A DNA stretch of 19,354 bases from an uncultured Eubacterium sp. Its GTDB lineage: Bacteria; Bacillota; Clostridia; Lachnospirales; Lachnospiraceae. The stretch's first letter is position 1. Each line of letters begins with the position of its first letter. Where the stretch lies: contig CALGGT010000023.1 of assembly GCA_937915825.1 (NCBI GenBank), positions 1-19,354 of the forward strand. The letters run 5' to 3'. The notes below the pieces were generated by a model. It searched no databases. It saw nothing but the letters and a program-made list of their open reading frames with translations, and was not told the origin of the DNA. A program made the position numbers and the translations under genes. Below, piece after piece: positions 6,811 through 14,998 of the stretch.

Positions 6811-8739
6811 ATGTTTCGTAATGGAAGAAAGACAATATGTGTTATTATATGCGATGTAGCAGAAGAGTATTCTAAGAATGTCTGCCGTATTGTTTCATCC
6901 GAGGCTCTGTCTCGGAATATTAATGTTGCCTTTTTTTCCTTATTTTCCTTGTATGGCGATAATACCCGAAGTGGTCAAGGTGAGGCAAACATTGTCCATT
7001 TAATTCCCTATGAGCGATTTGATGGATTTTTGTTATGTTTGGATACGTTCCAGAATCAAAAAGCATGTGATATGGTACGTCACTATATTAAGGAACGAAC
7101 CAATGCTCCGATTATTACGTTACGACGGGAAGAGGAGGGGGTTCCTTGTGTGCGTCCCTCCAATCTGTATGGAATCCGCCAAATGGTGGATCATCTGGTT
7201 ACCCACCATCATTTCACCAAATTTGCCTTTATGGGAGGTCCGAAGGAACATCCGGATGCCATCCACCGCCTGGATGAATATAAAAGTACGTTACAATCCC
7301 ACCATATCCCATTTAATGAGAAGAGTGTGTTTTATGGGGATTTTTGGAGTACTTATGCGAAAGATGCAGCCAACTATTTTATGTATGAGTTGGAGGAACG
7401 TCCGGAAGTGATTGTTTGCGCCAACGATTATATGGCGATTGCCCTAAATACAGCATTGATCAATTTGGGATTTATGATACCAAATGACGTAGCAGTAACC
7501 GGGTTTGATGATATTTTTTCGGCTGGTATGAATATGCCGCCTCTTACTACCGTTCAAGTTCCGGTAGAGGATATGGTGATCAAGGCCATGGATCTTTTGG
7601 AAGACCAGCAAAAAGGAATCGAAGTTCCCATGCTTACAGAGATTCCTTTAAAATTAAAAGTAAGAAATTCCTGTGGTTGTACGACCTGTGATTTCTTTTC
7701 GATCTTCGAAAGCTATGCCAATGAACGGAAAAAACAAACTCAGTTAACGGAATTTATCCGAACCAACAATTATATGTTTAGTGAATTATCAAGTGTGAAC
7801 AACGCGTTTGAGATCATCCATCATGTTCGAATTTTAGATAGTCCGGATTATCATATTCGACATTTGTTTATTACGTTAGGAGAAGGAAAGGGCGCGAATT
7901 ACCCGAAATACTCCTCTGCCAAACCCGGGTATCCGAAGGAATCCCGGGCGATTGGTTCGTTTGTGAATCATCAGATTATCTCAACGGAAACATTTGAAAC
8001 CCAGGAACTTCTCCCGCCGGAAGTGGAATTGGATGAACCCCAGATCTTTTACTTCTTCCCGTTGCATTCTTTGAATGAAAATTTGGGATATATTGCGGTT
8101 TCCTTTGAAGGGGAAGAAACGTGTCCAACCAGTTTTTATGGATGGATCGGGACGTTAGCAACGTTCTTTGTAAACCTTCGTTTGCAAATTAAAAGCAATC
8201 TATTACTGGAGGAATTATCGGATTTATATATTAAAGATGTTCTGACTGGATTATATAATCGAAGAGGTTATGAGAATGCTGCCAAAGATCTTTATTATAA
8301 ATCGTTGCTCAGCAAAGAAACATTAATCGTGATCAGTATGGACATGGATCATTTGAAAATTGTCAATGACCGTTTCGGGCATTTGCAAGGAGATATGGCA
8401 TTGCAGACCATTTCCAAGGCGATCAATAAAGCTGCTTCCCCGGAGGATATATGTGCCAGAATGGGAGGAGATGAATTTTCCGTTGTTGGCATCGGATACG
8501 ATGAAGAATCCGCTGAAAAATGGGTAAAAACCTTTTTGGATTATTTGGATGATTTTAATGAACGATCGGATTTACCTTATTTGGTTTCCGCCAGCATCGG
8601 ATATTACATTATTCCTGCGGATCATAGTGTGTCTTTGTCGGATGCAACCATTCGAAGTGATCAATGTCTGTATCAAAATAAGAATAAAAAGAAACAAGAA
8701 AAAGGATCTGGTTTTATCGTTCGTGAAAAAACGGATTAA
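6811..8739 (+). CDS. Probable diguanylate cyclase with LacI-type periplasmic-binding-like sensor domain
   Basis: A 642-aa protein with no signal peptide or membrane helix, so probably cytosolic. Residues from about 8 to 285 resemble the ligand-binding half of LacI/GalR regulators (KFAFMGGPKEHPDAIHRLDE, VIVCANDYMAIALNTALI, VAVTGFDDIFSAGMNMPPLT, TTVQVPVEDM) but the DNA-binding headpiece is absent. A Cys cluster, CGCTTC (288-293), follows. The middle, about 300-465, is an unassigned, possibly GAF-like region. A GGDEF domain runs from about 471, with KDVLTGLYNRRGY (from 475) and an intact active site RMGGDEF at 550-556, so it should make cyclic di-GMP from two GTP. The inhibitory I-site (RxxD, five residues before GGDEF) reads SPED, so feedback inhibition through this arginine is probably lost. 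The natural inference is that a sugar or other small ligand controls c-di-GMP output. It sits between tsf and pyrH, an unusual place. Confidence 0.88.
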   Translation: MFRNGRKTICVIICDVAEEYSKNVCRIVSSEALSRNINVAFFSLFSLYGDNTRSGQGEANIVHLIPYERFDGFLLCLDTFQNQKACDMVRHYIKERTNAPIITLRREEEGVPCVRPSNLYGIRQMVDHLVTHHHFTKFAFMGGPKEHPDAIHRLDEYKSTLQSHHIPFNEKSVFYGDFWSTYAKDAANYFMYELEERPEVIVCANDYMAIALNTALINLGFMIPNDVAVTGFDDIFSAGMNMPPLTTVQVPVEDMVIKAMDLLEDQQKGIEVPMLTEIPLKLKVRNSCGCTTCDFFSIFESYANERKKQTQLTEFIRTNNYMFSELSSVNNAFEIIHHVRILDSPDYHIRHLFITLGEGKGANYPKYSSAKPGYPKESRAIGSFVNHQIISTETFETQELLPPEVELDEPQIFYFFPLHSLNENLGYIAVSFEGEETCPTSFYGWIGTLATFFVNLRLQIKSNLLLEELSDLYIKDVLTGLYNRRGYENAAKDLYYKSLLSKETLIVISMDMDHLKIVNDRFGHLQGDMALQTISKAINKAASPEDICARMGGDEFSVVGIGYDEESAEKWVKTFLDYLDDFNERSDLPYLVSASIGYYIIPADHSVSLSDATIRSDQCLYQNKNKKKQEKGSGFIVREKTD

Positions 8740-8754
8740 CCATGGGAGAGTGTT

Positions 8755-9468
8755 ATGAAATATCAACGTGTATTATTGAAATTAAGTGGAGAAGCTCTGT
8801 CCGGTGAGAAAGGACATGGATTTGAAGAACGTGTATGCATCGAAGTGGCGGAGCAGATAAAAAAGCTGGCAGACAAAGGGTGTCAGGTATCGGTGGTGAT
8901 CGGAGGGGGGAACTTTTGGCGAGGCCGCAGCAGTGAGAACATCCAGCGGAACAAAGCGGATCAGATTGGAATGTTGGCAACGGTAATGAATGCCATTTAC
9001 ATGTCAGAGATCTGTCGTGCCGTAGGTCTTAAAACAGCGATCTTAACCCCGTTTGAAGTAGGGAGCTTTACCAAAAGTTTCAGCCGTGACCGGGTGGAAA
9101 AATATTTCAGTAAAGGGATGGTTGTATTTTTTGCAGGAGGAACGGGGCATCCGTTCTTTTCTACGGATACAGCAACCGCGTTACGGGCGGTGGAGATCGA
9201 GGCCGATGTGATCTTAGCGGCCAAATCCATTGACGGTGTTTATTCGGCAGATCCGAATGTCGATCCCCATGCGAAAAAATATGATGAGTTATCCATGGCT
9301 CAGATCATCGATGATAAATTAGGTGTCATTGATCTGGCGGCGGCGGTTTTATGTTATGAGAACCATATGCCTATGTGGGTGTTTGCGTTACAGGGGAAAG
9401 ACAGCATCCTCCAATGCGTGGAAGGAAATTGTACCGGAACCTATTTAAGTGTGGATGAAAGAAAGTGA
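8755..9468 (+). CDS. pyrH: Uridylate kinase (UMP kinase)
   Basis: Phosphorylates UMP to UDP with ATP, the committed step to UTP and CTP; bacterial UMPK is a hexamer of the amino acid kinase fold, usually allosterically controlled by GTP and UTP. At 237 aa it is full length. Motifs include YQRVLLKLSGEAL at the N-terminus (phosphate-binding Lys), VVIGGGNFWRG, ADQIGMLATVMNA, FFAGGTGHPFFSTDTATALR and AKSIDGVYSADP. The ATG is preceded by GGGAGAG and lies 15 nt after the GGDEF gene. It opens the pyrH-frr-uppS-cdsA-dxr-rseP-ispG-polC run. Confidence 0.98.
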   Translation: MKYQRVLLKLSGEALSGEKGHGFEERVCIEVAEQIKKLADKGCQVSVVIGGGNFWRGRSSENIQRNKADQIGMLATVMNAIYMSEICRAVGLKTAILTPFEVGSFTKSFSRDRVEKYFSKGMVVFFAGGTGHPFFSTDTATALRAVEIEADVILAAKSIDGVYSADPNVDPHAKKYDELSMAQIIDDKLGVIDLAAAVLCYENHMPMWVFALQGKDSILQCVEGNCTGTYLSVDERK

Positions 9469-9479
9469 GGAAATAAGAA

Positions 9480-10034
9480 ATGGCTTTTGAAAAACAGGAA
9501 TTTGAAGACAAAATGGAAAAAACGTTCCATCGTTTGCAGGAGGAATATCAAACGATTCGCGCCGGAAGAGCGAATCCGCATATTTTAGATAAATTGCAGG
9601 TGGATTATTATGGAACACCGTCTCCGCTGCAATCGGTCGCGAATATTTCCGTTCCGGAGGCTAGGATCATCTTAATTCAACCTTGGGAGGCATCCATGAT
9701 CAAGGAAATCGAGAAAGTAATCCTGGCGTCGGATCTGGGCTTGACTCCGGCCAACGATGGAAAAGCCATCCGTCTGGTATTTCCGGAATTAACGGAAGAA
9801 AGAAGAAAATCCTTGGTAAAGGAAGTAAAGAAAAAAGGCGAGGATGCCAAGGTTGCGGTTCGTAACATCCGTAGAGACGCCAACGATACCATTAAGAAAT
9901 TAGGCAAATCCAATGAGATTTCCGAAGATGAAGTGAAGGAGCAGGAAGAAGTTGTTCAAAAATTAACGGATTCTTATATTAAAAAGATCGATCAGGCAGT
10001 TGAGAATAAATCCAATGAGGTTATGAGTATTTAA
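9480..10034 (+). CDS. frr: Ribosome recycling factor
   Basis: Splits post-termination ribosomes together with EF-G. The 184 aa match the family length (about 185). Diagnostic stretches are YQTIRAGRANPHILDKLQVD, YYGTPSPLQSVANISVPEAR, NDGKAIRLVFPELTEERRK and VAVRNIRRDANDTIKKL, covering the three-helix bundle and the small beta domain. The Shine-Dalgarno GAGGAAATAAGAA lies directly before the ATG, 11 nt after pyrH. Its TAA shares one base with the uppS ATG (TAATG), indicating translational coupling. Confidence 0.98.
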   Translation: MAFEKQEFEDKMEKTFHRLQEEYQTIRAGRANPHILDKLQVDYYGTPSPLQSVANISVPEARIILIQPWEASMIKEIEKVILASDLGLTPANDGKAIRLVFPELTEERRKSLVKEVKKKGEDAKVAVRNIRRDANDTIKKLGKSNEISEDEVKEQEEVVQKLTDSYIKKIDQAVENKSNEVMSI

Positions 10035-10759
10035 TGAGCGAGAACAAGGAGAAGAATATTCCCGAACATGTGGCCATTATCTTAGACGGGAACGGCCGCT
10101 GGGCTAAAAAGAGATTCCTTCCCAGAAAAGCTGGTCATGCAGCTGGAAGTAAAACGGTGGAGCAGATCTGCGAAGACGCATGGAATCTGGGAATCCAATA
10201 TTTAACGGTTTATGCGTTCTCTACGGAGAACTGGAACCGTCCGCAGGATGAAGTGGACGCATTAATGAAACTGTTGCGCCAATATTTATCGGACTGCATT
10301 AAGCGGAGCTCAAAAAATAACATGCGGGTGCGGGTGATCGGTGATATCACGCCGTTAGAGGAAGATTTAAAAGATAAGATCCAGGAGCTGGAAGAAGTAT
10401 CTCGAGAAAATACCGGTCTTCAGTTTACCGTAGCTTTAAATTACGGAAGCAGAGATGAGATCCTACGTGCCGTTCAAAAAATAGCAAAGGATGTAAAGGA
10501 AGGGGAGATCACACCGGCTGAGATCACAGAAGAGACTTTGACCTCATACCTGGATACCAAGGATCTGCCGGATCCGGATTTATTGATCCGAACCAGTGGA
10601 GAAGAACGGTTGTCCAATTTTATGTTATGGCAATTGGCGTATACGGAGTTTTATTTTACAGACGTTTTATGGCCGGACTTCAACAAGAAAGAATTGGAGA
10701 AGGCAATCCGCTATTATCAGGGGAAAGATCGTCGATTTGGAGCTATTAAAGAATCCTAG
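10034..10759 (+). CDS. uppS: Undecaprenyl diphosphate synthase (cis-prenyltransferase)
   Basis: Condenses eight isopentenyl diphosphates onto farnesyl diphosphate to make the C55 lipid carrier for peptidoglycan and wall polymers. The 241-aa protein has the signature AIILDGNGRWAKKR with catalytic Asp18, then RKAGHAAG, TVYAFSTENWNRP, the substrate-binding region FTVALNYGSRDEI, and the C-terminal RTSGEERLSNFMLWQLAYTE. The start overlaps the frr stop by one base. It uses isoprenoid units from the MEP pathway, two of whose enzymes (dxr, ispG) are encoded just downstream, and precedes cdsA as in most Firmicutes. Confidence 0.98.
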   Translation: MSENKEKNIPEHVAIILDGNGRWAKKRFLPRKAGHAAGSKTVEQICEDAWNLGIQYLTVYAFSTENWNRPQDEVDALMKLLRQYLSDCIKRSSKNNMRVRVIGDITPLEEDLKDKIQELEEVSRENTGLQFTVALNYGSRDEILRAVQKIAKDVKEGEITPAEITEETLTSYLDTKDLPDPDLLIRTSGEERLSNFMLWQLAYTEFYFTDVLWPDFNKKELEKAIRYYQGKDRRFGAIKES

Positions 10760-10792
10760 AAGAACAATGAAAAAGAGATAGGACGAGAGGAT

Positions 10793-11599
10793 ATGTTTGG
10801 AAAAAGATTAGTAAGTGCTGTTGTATTGTTAAGTATTACCGGTGTTGCACTTGTACTCGGAGGGTACTGGTTATGGATGCTTTGTCTGGTAGCTGCTACG
10901 CTAGGCTGCTATGAGATCATGGACCTGTCCGGGCATCGCAAGAATTCATTGGGTGTATTTACCATTACGGCGGCCTTATTTTATTATCTGATCAATTTAT
11001 TGGAAGAATCCTCCTATAATATTTTGTATTTATTGTTCTGTATGGTGGTGCTCACCGGTATTTTTGTCTTCACCTATCCGCAATATCAGCTCAAAGATGT
11101 CCTCATTGGATCCATAACCTTATTCTACATTCCTGTTATGCTGTGCTATGCCTATATGCTTCGAGAGCTTCCTTATGGGAATTGGGGGATCTGGTTGATC
11201 TTGATCGGAGCATCGGGAACCGATACCTTTGCCTATTTGTGTGGAAAATTATTCGGGAAACATCATTTTTCAGAATTGAGTCCGAAGAAAACCATTGAAG
11301 GGTGCATCGGCGGTGTCCTGGGGACCACGTGCATGTTCCTTCTATATGCCCATTTTATGCCAGATGCTATCTTTGTAAACCTGGTGGTTTCTAAATATTT
11401 ATATTTTGCAATTTTAGGATTTTTCATTTCCGTTGTTGCACAGATTGGGGATCTATGCGCCTCAGCCATTAAACGGCATTATGATGTAAAAGATTTCAGT
11501 CATATCATCCCCGGTCACGGAGGTGTCATGGATCGTTTGGACAGCATTGTGTTTGTGGCCCCCTTTGCTTATTATGGGATGTTATTTTTAGTCCGTTAA
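10793..11599 (+). CDS. cdsA: Phosphatidate cytidylyltransferase (CDP-diglyceride synthase)
   Basis: Integral membrane enzyme converting phosphatidic acid and CTP to CDP-diacylglycerol, the precursor of anionic phospholipids. The 268 aa are strongly hydrophobic, with about seven or eight predicted membrane segments, starting at residues 7-30 (VVLLSITGVALVLGGYWLWM). The family core is clear: GASGTDTFAYLCGKLFGKH, SPKKTIEGCIGGVLG, and the C-terminal signature from SAIKRHYDVKD to GHGGVMDRLD (241-250), which provides Mg2+/CTP-binding aspartates. The ATG follows uppS by 33 nt with GGACGAGAGG as ribosome binding site. It draws on the CTP pool supplied through pyrH. Confidence 0.97.
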   Translation: MFGKRLVSAVVLLSITGVALVLGGYWLWMLCLVAATLGCYEIMDLSGHRKNSLGVFTITAALFYYLINLLEESSYNILYLLFCMVVLTGIFVFTYPQYQLKDVLIGSITLFYIPVMLCYAYMLRELPYGNWGIWLILIGASGTDTFAYLCGKLFGKHHFSELSPKKTIEGCIGGVLGTTCMFLLYAHFMPDAIFVNLVVSKYLYFAILGFFISVVAQIGDLCASAIKRHYDVKDFSHIIPGHGGVMDRLDSIVFVAPFAYYGMLFLVR

Positions 11600-11611
11600 C
11601 AGGAGGAAGAT

Positions 11612-12772
11612 ATGAATCGTTTATGCGTACTGGGTTCAACCGGTTCCATTGGAACCCAAACCCTGGAGATTGTCCGCAGGCACCCCGACGCTTTTCAAGT
11701 GATCGCGTTAACGGCCGGAAATCAAGTACATAAATTAGCGGAGCAGATCCAGGACTTTCATCCGTTATGTGTGTCTGTCCAGAATGAAGAACGGGCAGAA
11801 GAATTAAAGAAAATACTACAAGCCCAAAAAACCGAAGCACCGGAAATCTACTATGGAATGGATGGGTTTGTTGCCTGTGCCATTCATAAACAGGTGCAGA
11901 TGGTGGTAGCTGCCATGGTGGGAATGATCGGATTACAGCCGGTGATGGAAGCGATTACCCATAAGAAAGACATTGCCCTGGCCAATAAAGAAACCTTAGT
12001 GACGGCCGGGCATTTGATCATGCCTCTGGTAAAAGAATATGGCGTTCAATTATTGCCGGTAGACAGTGAACATTCTGCCATTGCCCAATGTCTGGAAGGA
12101 AGCGCCCATTCGGAAGTGGAGGAACTATTCTTAACCGCCTCCGGAGGACCTTTTTTACATCATACCTGGGAAGAATTGGAACAAATGACGGTGCAGGACG
12201 CCCTGGCTCACCCGAATTGGTCCATGGGAAGAAAGATCACCATTGATTCCGCAACTATGGTCAATAAAGGCCTGGAAATCATTGAGGCCTGTTGGCTCTT
12301 TGATGTGGGCGTGGATCAGATCCACGTTCTGGTTCAACCCCAAAGTGTGGTTCATTCCATGGTGGGATTTCGAGATGGCGCGGTGATTGCCCAAATGGGA
12401 ATGCCGGATATGCGAGTGCCCATTCAGTATGCTCTATTCTATAAGGAACGCCCTTATTTTAATAGTGAACGAATGGATTTTGAAACCCTTGCCAACCTCC
12501 ACTTTGAAAAGCCAAATACCAAAGTATTAAAAGGTGTACCTTTAGCGAAAGAAGCTTTTAAAGTGGGAGGAAGCATGACAACGGTTATGAATGCGGCCAA
12601 TGAATATGCGGTCGCTGCATTTTTACAGGAAAAAATATCGCTGACGGATATTTATCGCTGCATCCGTTATGCCATGGATCGGATTCCCCTGGTAAAGAAT
12701 CCGGATTTGGAAACCATTCTGTCCATTGAACAGGAAACCTATGAACGTTTAGAAAAAGAGAGGATACGATAA
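11612..12772 (+). CDS. dxr: 1-deoxy-D-xylulose 5-phosphate reductoisomerase
   Basis: Second enzyme of the MEP isoprenoid pathway; rearranges and reduces DXP to 2-C-methyl-D-erythritol 4-phosphate with NADPH, and is the fosmidomycin target. The 386-aa protein begins with the dinucleotide-binding loop LGSTGSIGTQTLE (7-19). ALANKETLV (122-130) follows. Metal ligands are Asp151 and Glu153 in LLPVDSEHSAIAQCLEG, and Glu222 in MVNKGLEIIEACWLF. LTASGGPF and the flexible-loop region HPNWSMGRKITIDSATM are also present. The start has an AGGAGGAAG ribosome binding site 12 nt after cdsA. It supplies precursors used by UppS upstream and shares the pathway with ispG downstream. Confidence 0.98.
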   Translation: MNRLCVLGSTGSIGTQTLEIVRRHPDAFQVIALTAGNQVHKLAEQIQDFHPLCVSVQNEERAEELKKILQAQKTEAPEIYYGMDGFVACAIHKQVQMVVAAMVGMIGLQPVMEAITHKKDIALANKETLVTAGHLIMPLVKEYGVQLLPVDSEHSAIAQCLEGSAHSEVEELFLTASGGPFLHHTWEELEQMTVQDALAHPNWSMGRKITIDSATMVNKGLEIIEACWLFDVGVDQIHVLVQPQSVVHSMVGFRDGAVIAQMGMPDMRVPIQYALFYKERPYFNSERMDFETLANLHFEKPNTKVLKGVPLAKEAFKVGGSMTTVMNAANEYAVAAFLQEKISLTDIYRCIRYAMDRIPLVKNPDLETILSIEQETYERLEKERIR

Positions 12773-12776
12773 CAGT

Positions 12777-13883
12777 ATGAATATTTTAATTGCATTTTTA
12801 ATCTTTAGTGGAATTGTATTGTTCCACGAATTCGGTCATTTTATCGTAGCAAAGGCCAATAAGATCGGTGTAGTGGAATTCTCGCTGGGAATGGGGCCTC
12901 GTATTATTTCCTACATGAACACAAAAGAAGGAAAGAAGGTTACCTTTTTCAAACCGAGCCAATACTTCGAAGGAAAGGAAGAATATGGAGATCATACCGT
13001 ATATTCCTGGAAATTATTCCCCTTTGGCGGCTCTTGTATGATGGTAGGAGAATTGGAAGAAGATGAAGCCCCCAATGCTTTTAACAATGCCAGCATTGGA
13101 GGAAGGATTGCAACCATATTTGCAGGACCCTTCTTTAACTTTATTTTAGGCTTTTTTCTGGCGATGATCCTGATCGGAAGCAGTGGATACAGCGCAGCTT
13201 TGATACAGGGATTTACGGAGAACTCCCCCATGAAGCAGGCGGGATTTCAACAAGGAGATGTGATCCAAAAGATTGACCATAAGAAGATCGTGGTAGATGG
13301 AGAATTATCTTATTATTTAATGTTTCATCCCTTGCGTGATAAAGAGGTGACCGTTAGCGCCAGCCGTCAGGGGCAAACCATTACAAAGACCATAACCCCG
13401 GTCAAGAACGAAGAAGACGGAAAATACTACTTAGGTGTTACCCACGGAGGTCGAATCAAAGGAAATATTGGCCAGACGGTGTTCTATTCCGCTTATGAAG
13501 TGAAATATTGGATCGACGTAACTTTACAATCCCTAAAACAAATGGTAACCGGAAAGATCAGCTTAAAAGAGGTTTCCGGTCCGGTGGGAATCGTGAAAGC
13601 GGTGGATACCGTCATGGATGAAACCAAAGACGAAGGTATTAGCATTCAGTTGTTAAGTGTGTTAAATATGGCGATCTTACTTACAGCAAACTTAGGAGTT
13701 ATGAATCTCTTACCCATTCCTGCCTTGGATGGCGGAAGGTTGTTACTTTTATTCCTGGAGGCGATTCGCAAGAAACCGTTACCGCAAAAAATCGAAGAAG
13801 GGATTAATATGGGGGGATTTTGCGCATTAATGTTATTGATGGTTGTTATTATGGTAAACGATGTTATAAAACTGTTTCATTGA
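12777..13883 (+). CDS. rseP: Site-2 zinc metalloprotease, RseP/RasP family
   Basis: Membrane-embedded M50 protease that cleaves transmembrane segments of anti-sigma factors, FtsL-type proteins and signal peptides (RasP in Bacillus). The 368-aa protein has the zinc motif HEFGH at residues 17-21 inside the first membrane helix and the third metal ligand, Asp318, in LPIPALDGGRLL within a C-terminal helix. A PDZ domain lies between (about 150-220; FTENSPMKQAGFQQGDVIQK). The region just before the last helices, ISLKEVSGPVGIVKAVD, is typical of the family. It starts four bases after the dxr stop, so coupling is likely. The dxr-rseP pairing is standard across bacteria. Confidence 0.97.
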   Translation: MNILIAFLIFSGIVLFHEFGHFIVAKANKIGVVEFSLGMGPRIISYMNTKEGKKVTFFKPSQYFEGKEEYGDHTVYSWKLFPFGGSCMMVGELEEDEAPNAFNNASIGGRIATIFAGPFFNFILGFFLAMILIGSSGYSAALIQGFTENSPMKQAGFQQGDVIQKIDHKKIVVDGELSYYLMFHPLRDKEVTVSASRQGQTITKTITPVKNEEDGKYYLGVTHGGRIKGNIGQTVFYSAYEVKYWIDVTLQSLKQMVTGKISLKEVSGPVGIVKAVDTVMDETKDEGISIQLLSVLNMAILLTANLGVMNLLPIPALDGGRLLLLFLEAIRKKPLPQKIEEGINMGGFCALMLLMVVIMVNDVIKLFH

Positions 13884-13933
13884 TGAGAGAGAGCGGGTTA
13901 CTCATTCCATAGATCCAGTAAGGAAGTGTCAAA

Positions 13934-14986
13934 ATGCGAAGAACGAGCAAGGTGATTACCATTGGGGATGTTTCCATTGGAGGTGACAATCCCATTGCGA
14001 TTCAGTCTATGACAAATACGAAAACATCGGATGTTTCGGCTTGTGTCAAACAAATTCAGGAATTGACCGAGGCCGGCTGCGATATTATTCGGGTTGCCGT
14101 ACCGGACGAAGCTTGTGCGAAAGCCATTTATGAAATTAAAAAGCAGATTACCATTCCTTTGGTGGCAGACATTCATTTTGATTATCGCCTTGCCATCGAA
14201 GCGGTGAAGAACGGGGCTGACAAAATACGGATCAACCCGGGAAACATTGGAGATCGATCTAGGATTCAGGCGGTGGTAGACGCCTGTAAGGAACGAAAGA
14301 TTCCCATTCGGGTCGGTGTTAACAGCGGATCCCTGGAACGGGAGATCGTGGATAAATATCACGGGGTAACCGCCGAAGGAATTGTAGAAAGCGCTTTAGA
14401 TAAGGTTAAGATCATCGAAGATTTCGGATACGATCAATTGGTGATCAGCATTAAATCCTCGGATGTATTAATGTCCATTCGTGCCCATGAATGCATTGCG
14501 GATCAAACTTCCTATCCCTTGCATGTGGGAATTACGGAATCGGGAACGGTTTTCAGAGGAAGCATTAAATCGGCGGTGGGGATCGGCACGATCCTATATG
14601 AAGGGATCGGGGATACCATTCGTGTATCTTTAACCGGAGATCCGGTAAAGGAAATCGAAGCGGCGAAAATCCTCTTACAGTCTCTTGGGCTAAAAAACGG
14701 CGGGGTTCAAGTGGTTTCCTGTCCCACCTGCGGGCGGACAGAAATAGATTTGATCGGTCTTGCCAACCAGGTTGAAAATATGGTCAAAGACCTTTCTTTG
14801 GACATCAAGATCGCAGTGATGGGGTGTGTGGTAAATGGACCGGGAGAGGCAAAAGAAGCAGATATTGGAATTGCCGGTGGGAACGGACGGGGAATCCTGA
14901 TCAAAAAAGGAGAAGTAGTTCGCCGCATGGATGAAAAAGACTTATTGCCTGCTTTACGTGAAGAATTGGAACATTGGGAACAATAA
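13934..14986 (+). CDS. ispG: (E)-4-hydroxy-3-methylbut-2-enyl-diphosphate synthase
   Basis: Penultimate MEP-pathway enzyme. It reductively opens the cyclic diphosphate MEcPP to HMBPP using a [4Fe-4S] cluster and flavodoxin or ferredoxin electrons. The 350-aa protein shows NPIAIQSMTNTKTSDV near the N-terminus, the TIM-barrel strand PLVADIHFDYRLA, KIRINPGNIG, and VGVNSGSLE. The cluster-binding domain has Cys263 and Cys266 (SCPTCGRT), Cys298 (MGCVVNGPGE) and Glu305, the expected three-Cys-plus-Glu set. The gap after rseP is 50 nt, with AAGGAAG before the ATG and no obvious promoter. The rseP-ispG-polC order is characteristic of Clostridia (Bacillus has proS in this place). Confidence 0.98.
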   Translation: MRRTSKVITIGDVSIGGDNPIAIQSMTNTKTSDVSACVKQIQELTEAGCDIIRVAVPDEACAKAIYEIKKQITIPLVADIHFDYRLAIEAVKNGADKIRINPGNIGDRSRIQAVVDACKERKIPIRVGVNSGSLEREIVDKYHGVTAEGIVESALDKVKIIEDFGYDQLVISIKSSDVLMSIRAHECIADQTSYPLHVGITESGTVFRGSIKSAVGIGTILYEGIGDTIRVSLTGDPVKEIEAAKILLQSLGLKNGGVQVVSCPTCGRTEIDLIGLANQVENMVKDLSLDIKIAVMGCVVNGPGEAKEADIGIAGGNGRGILIKKGEVVRRMDEKDLLPALREELEHWEQ

Positions 14987-14998
14987 GGAGTTGATAGC

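Noticed and set aside
13898..14362. Minus-strand open frame of 154 codons opposite ispG
   Set aside because: ispG on the + strand is intact and highly conserved here; the antisense frame has no recognisable domain.
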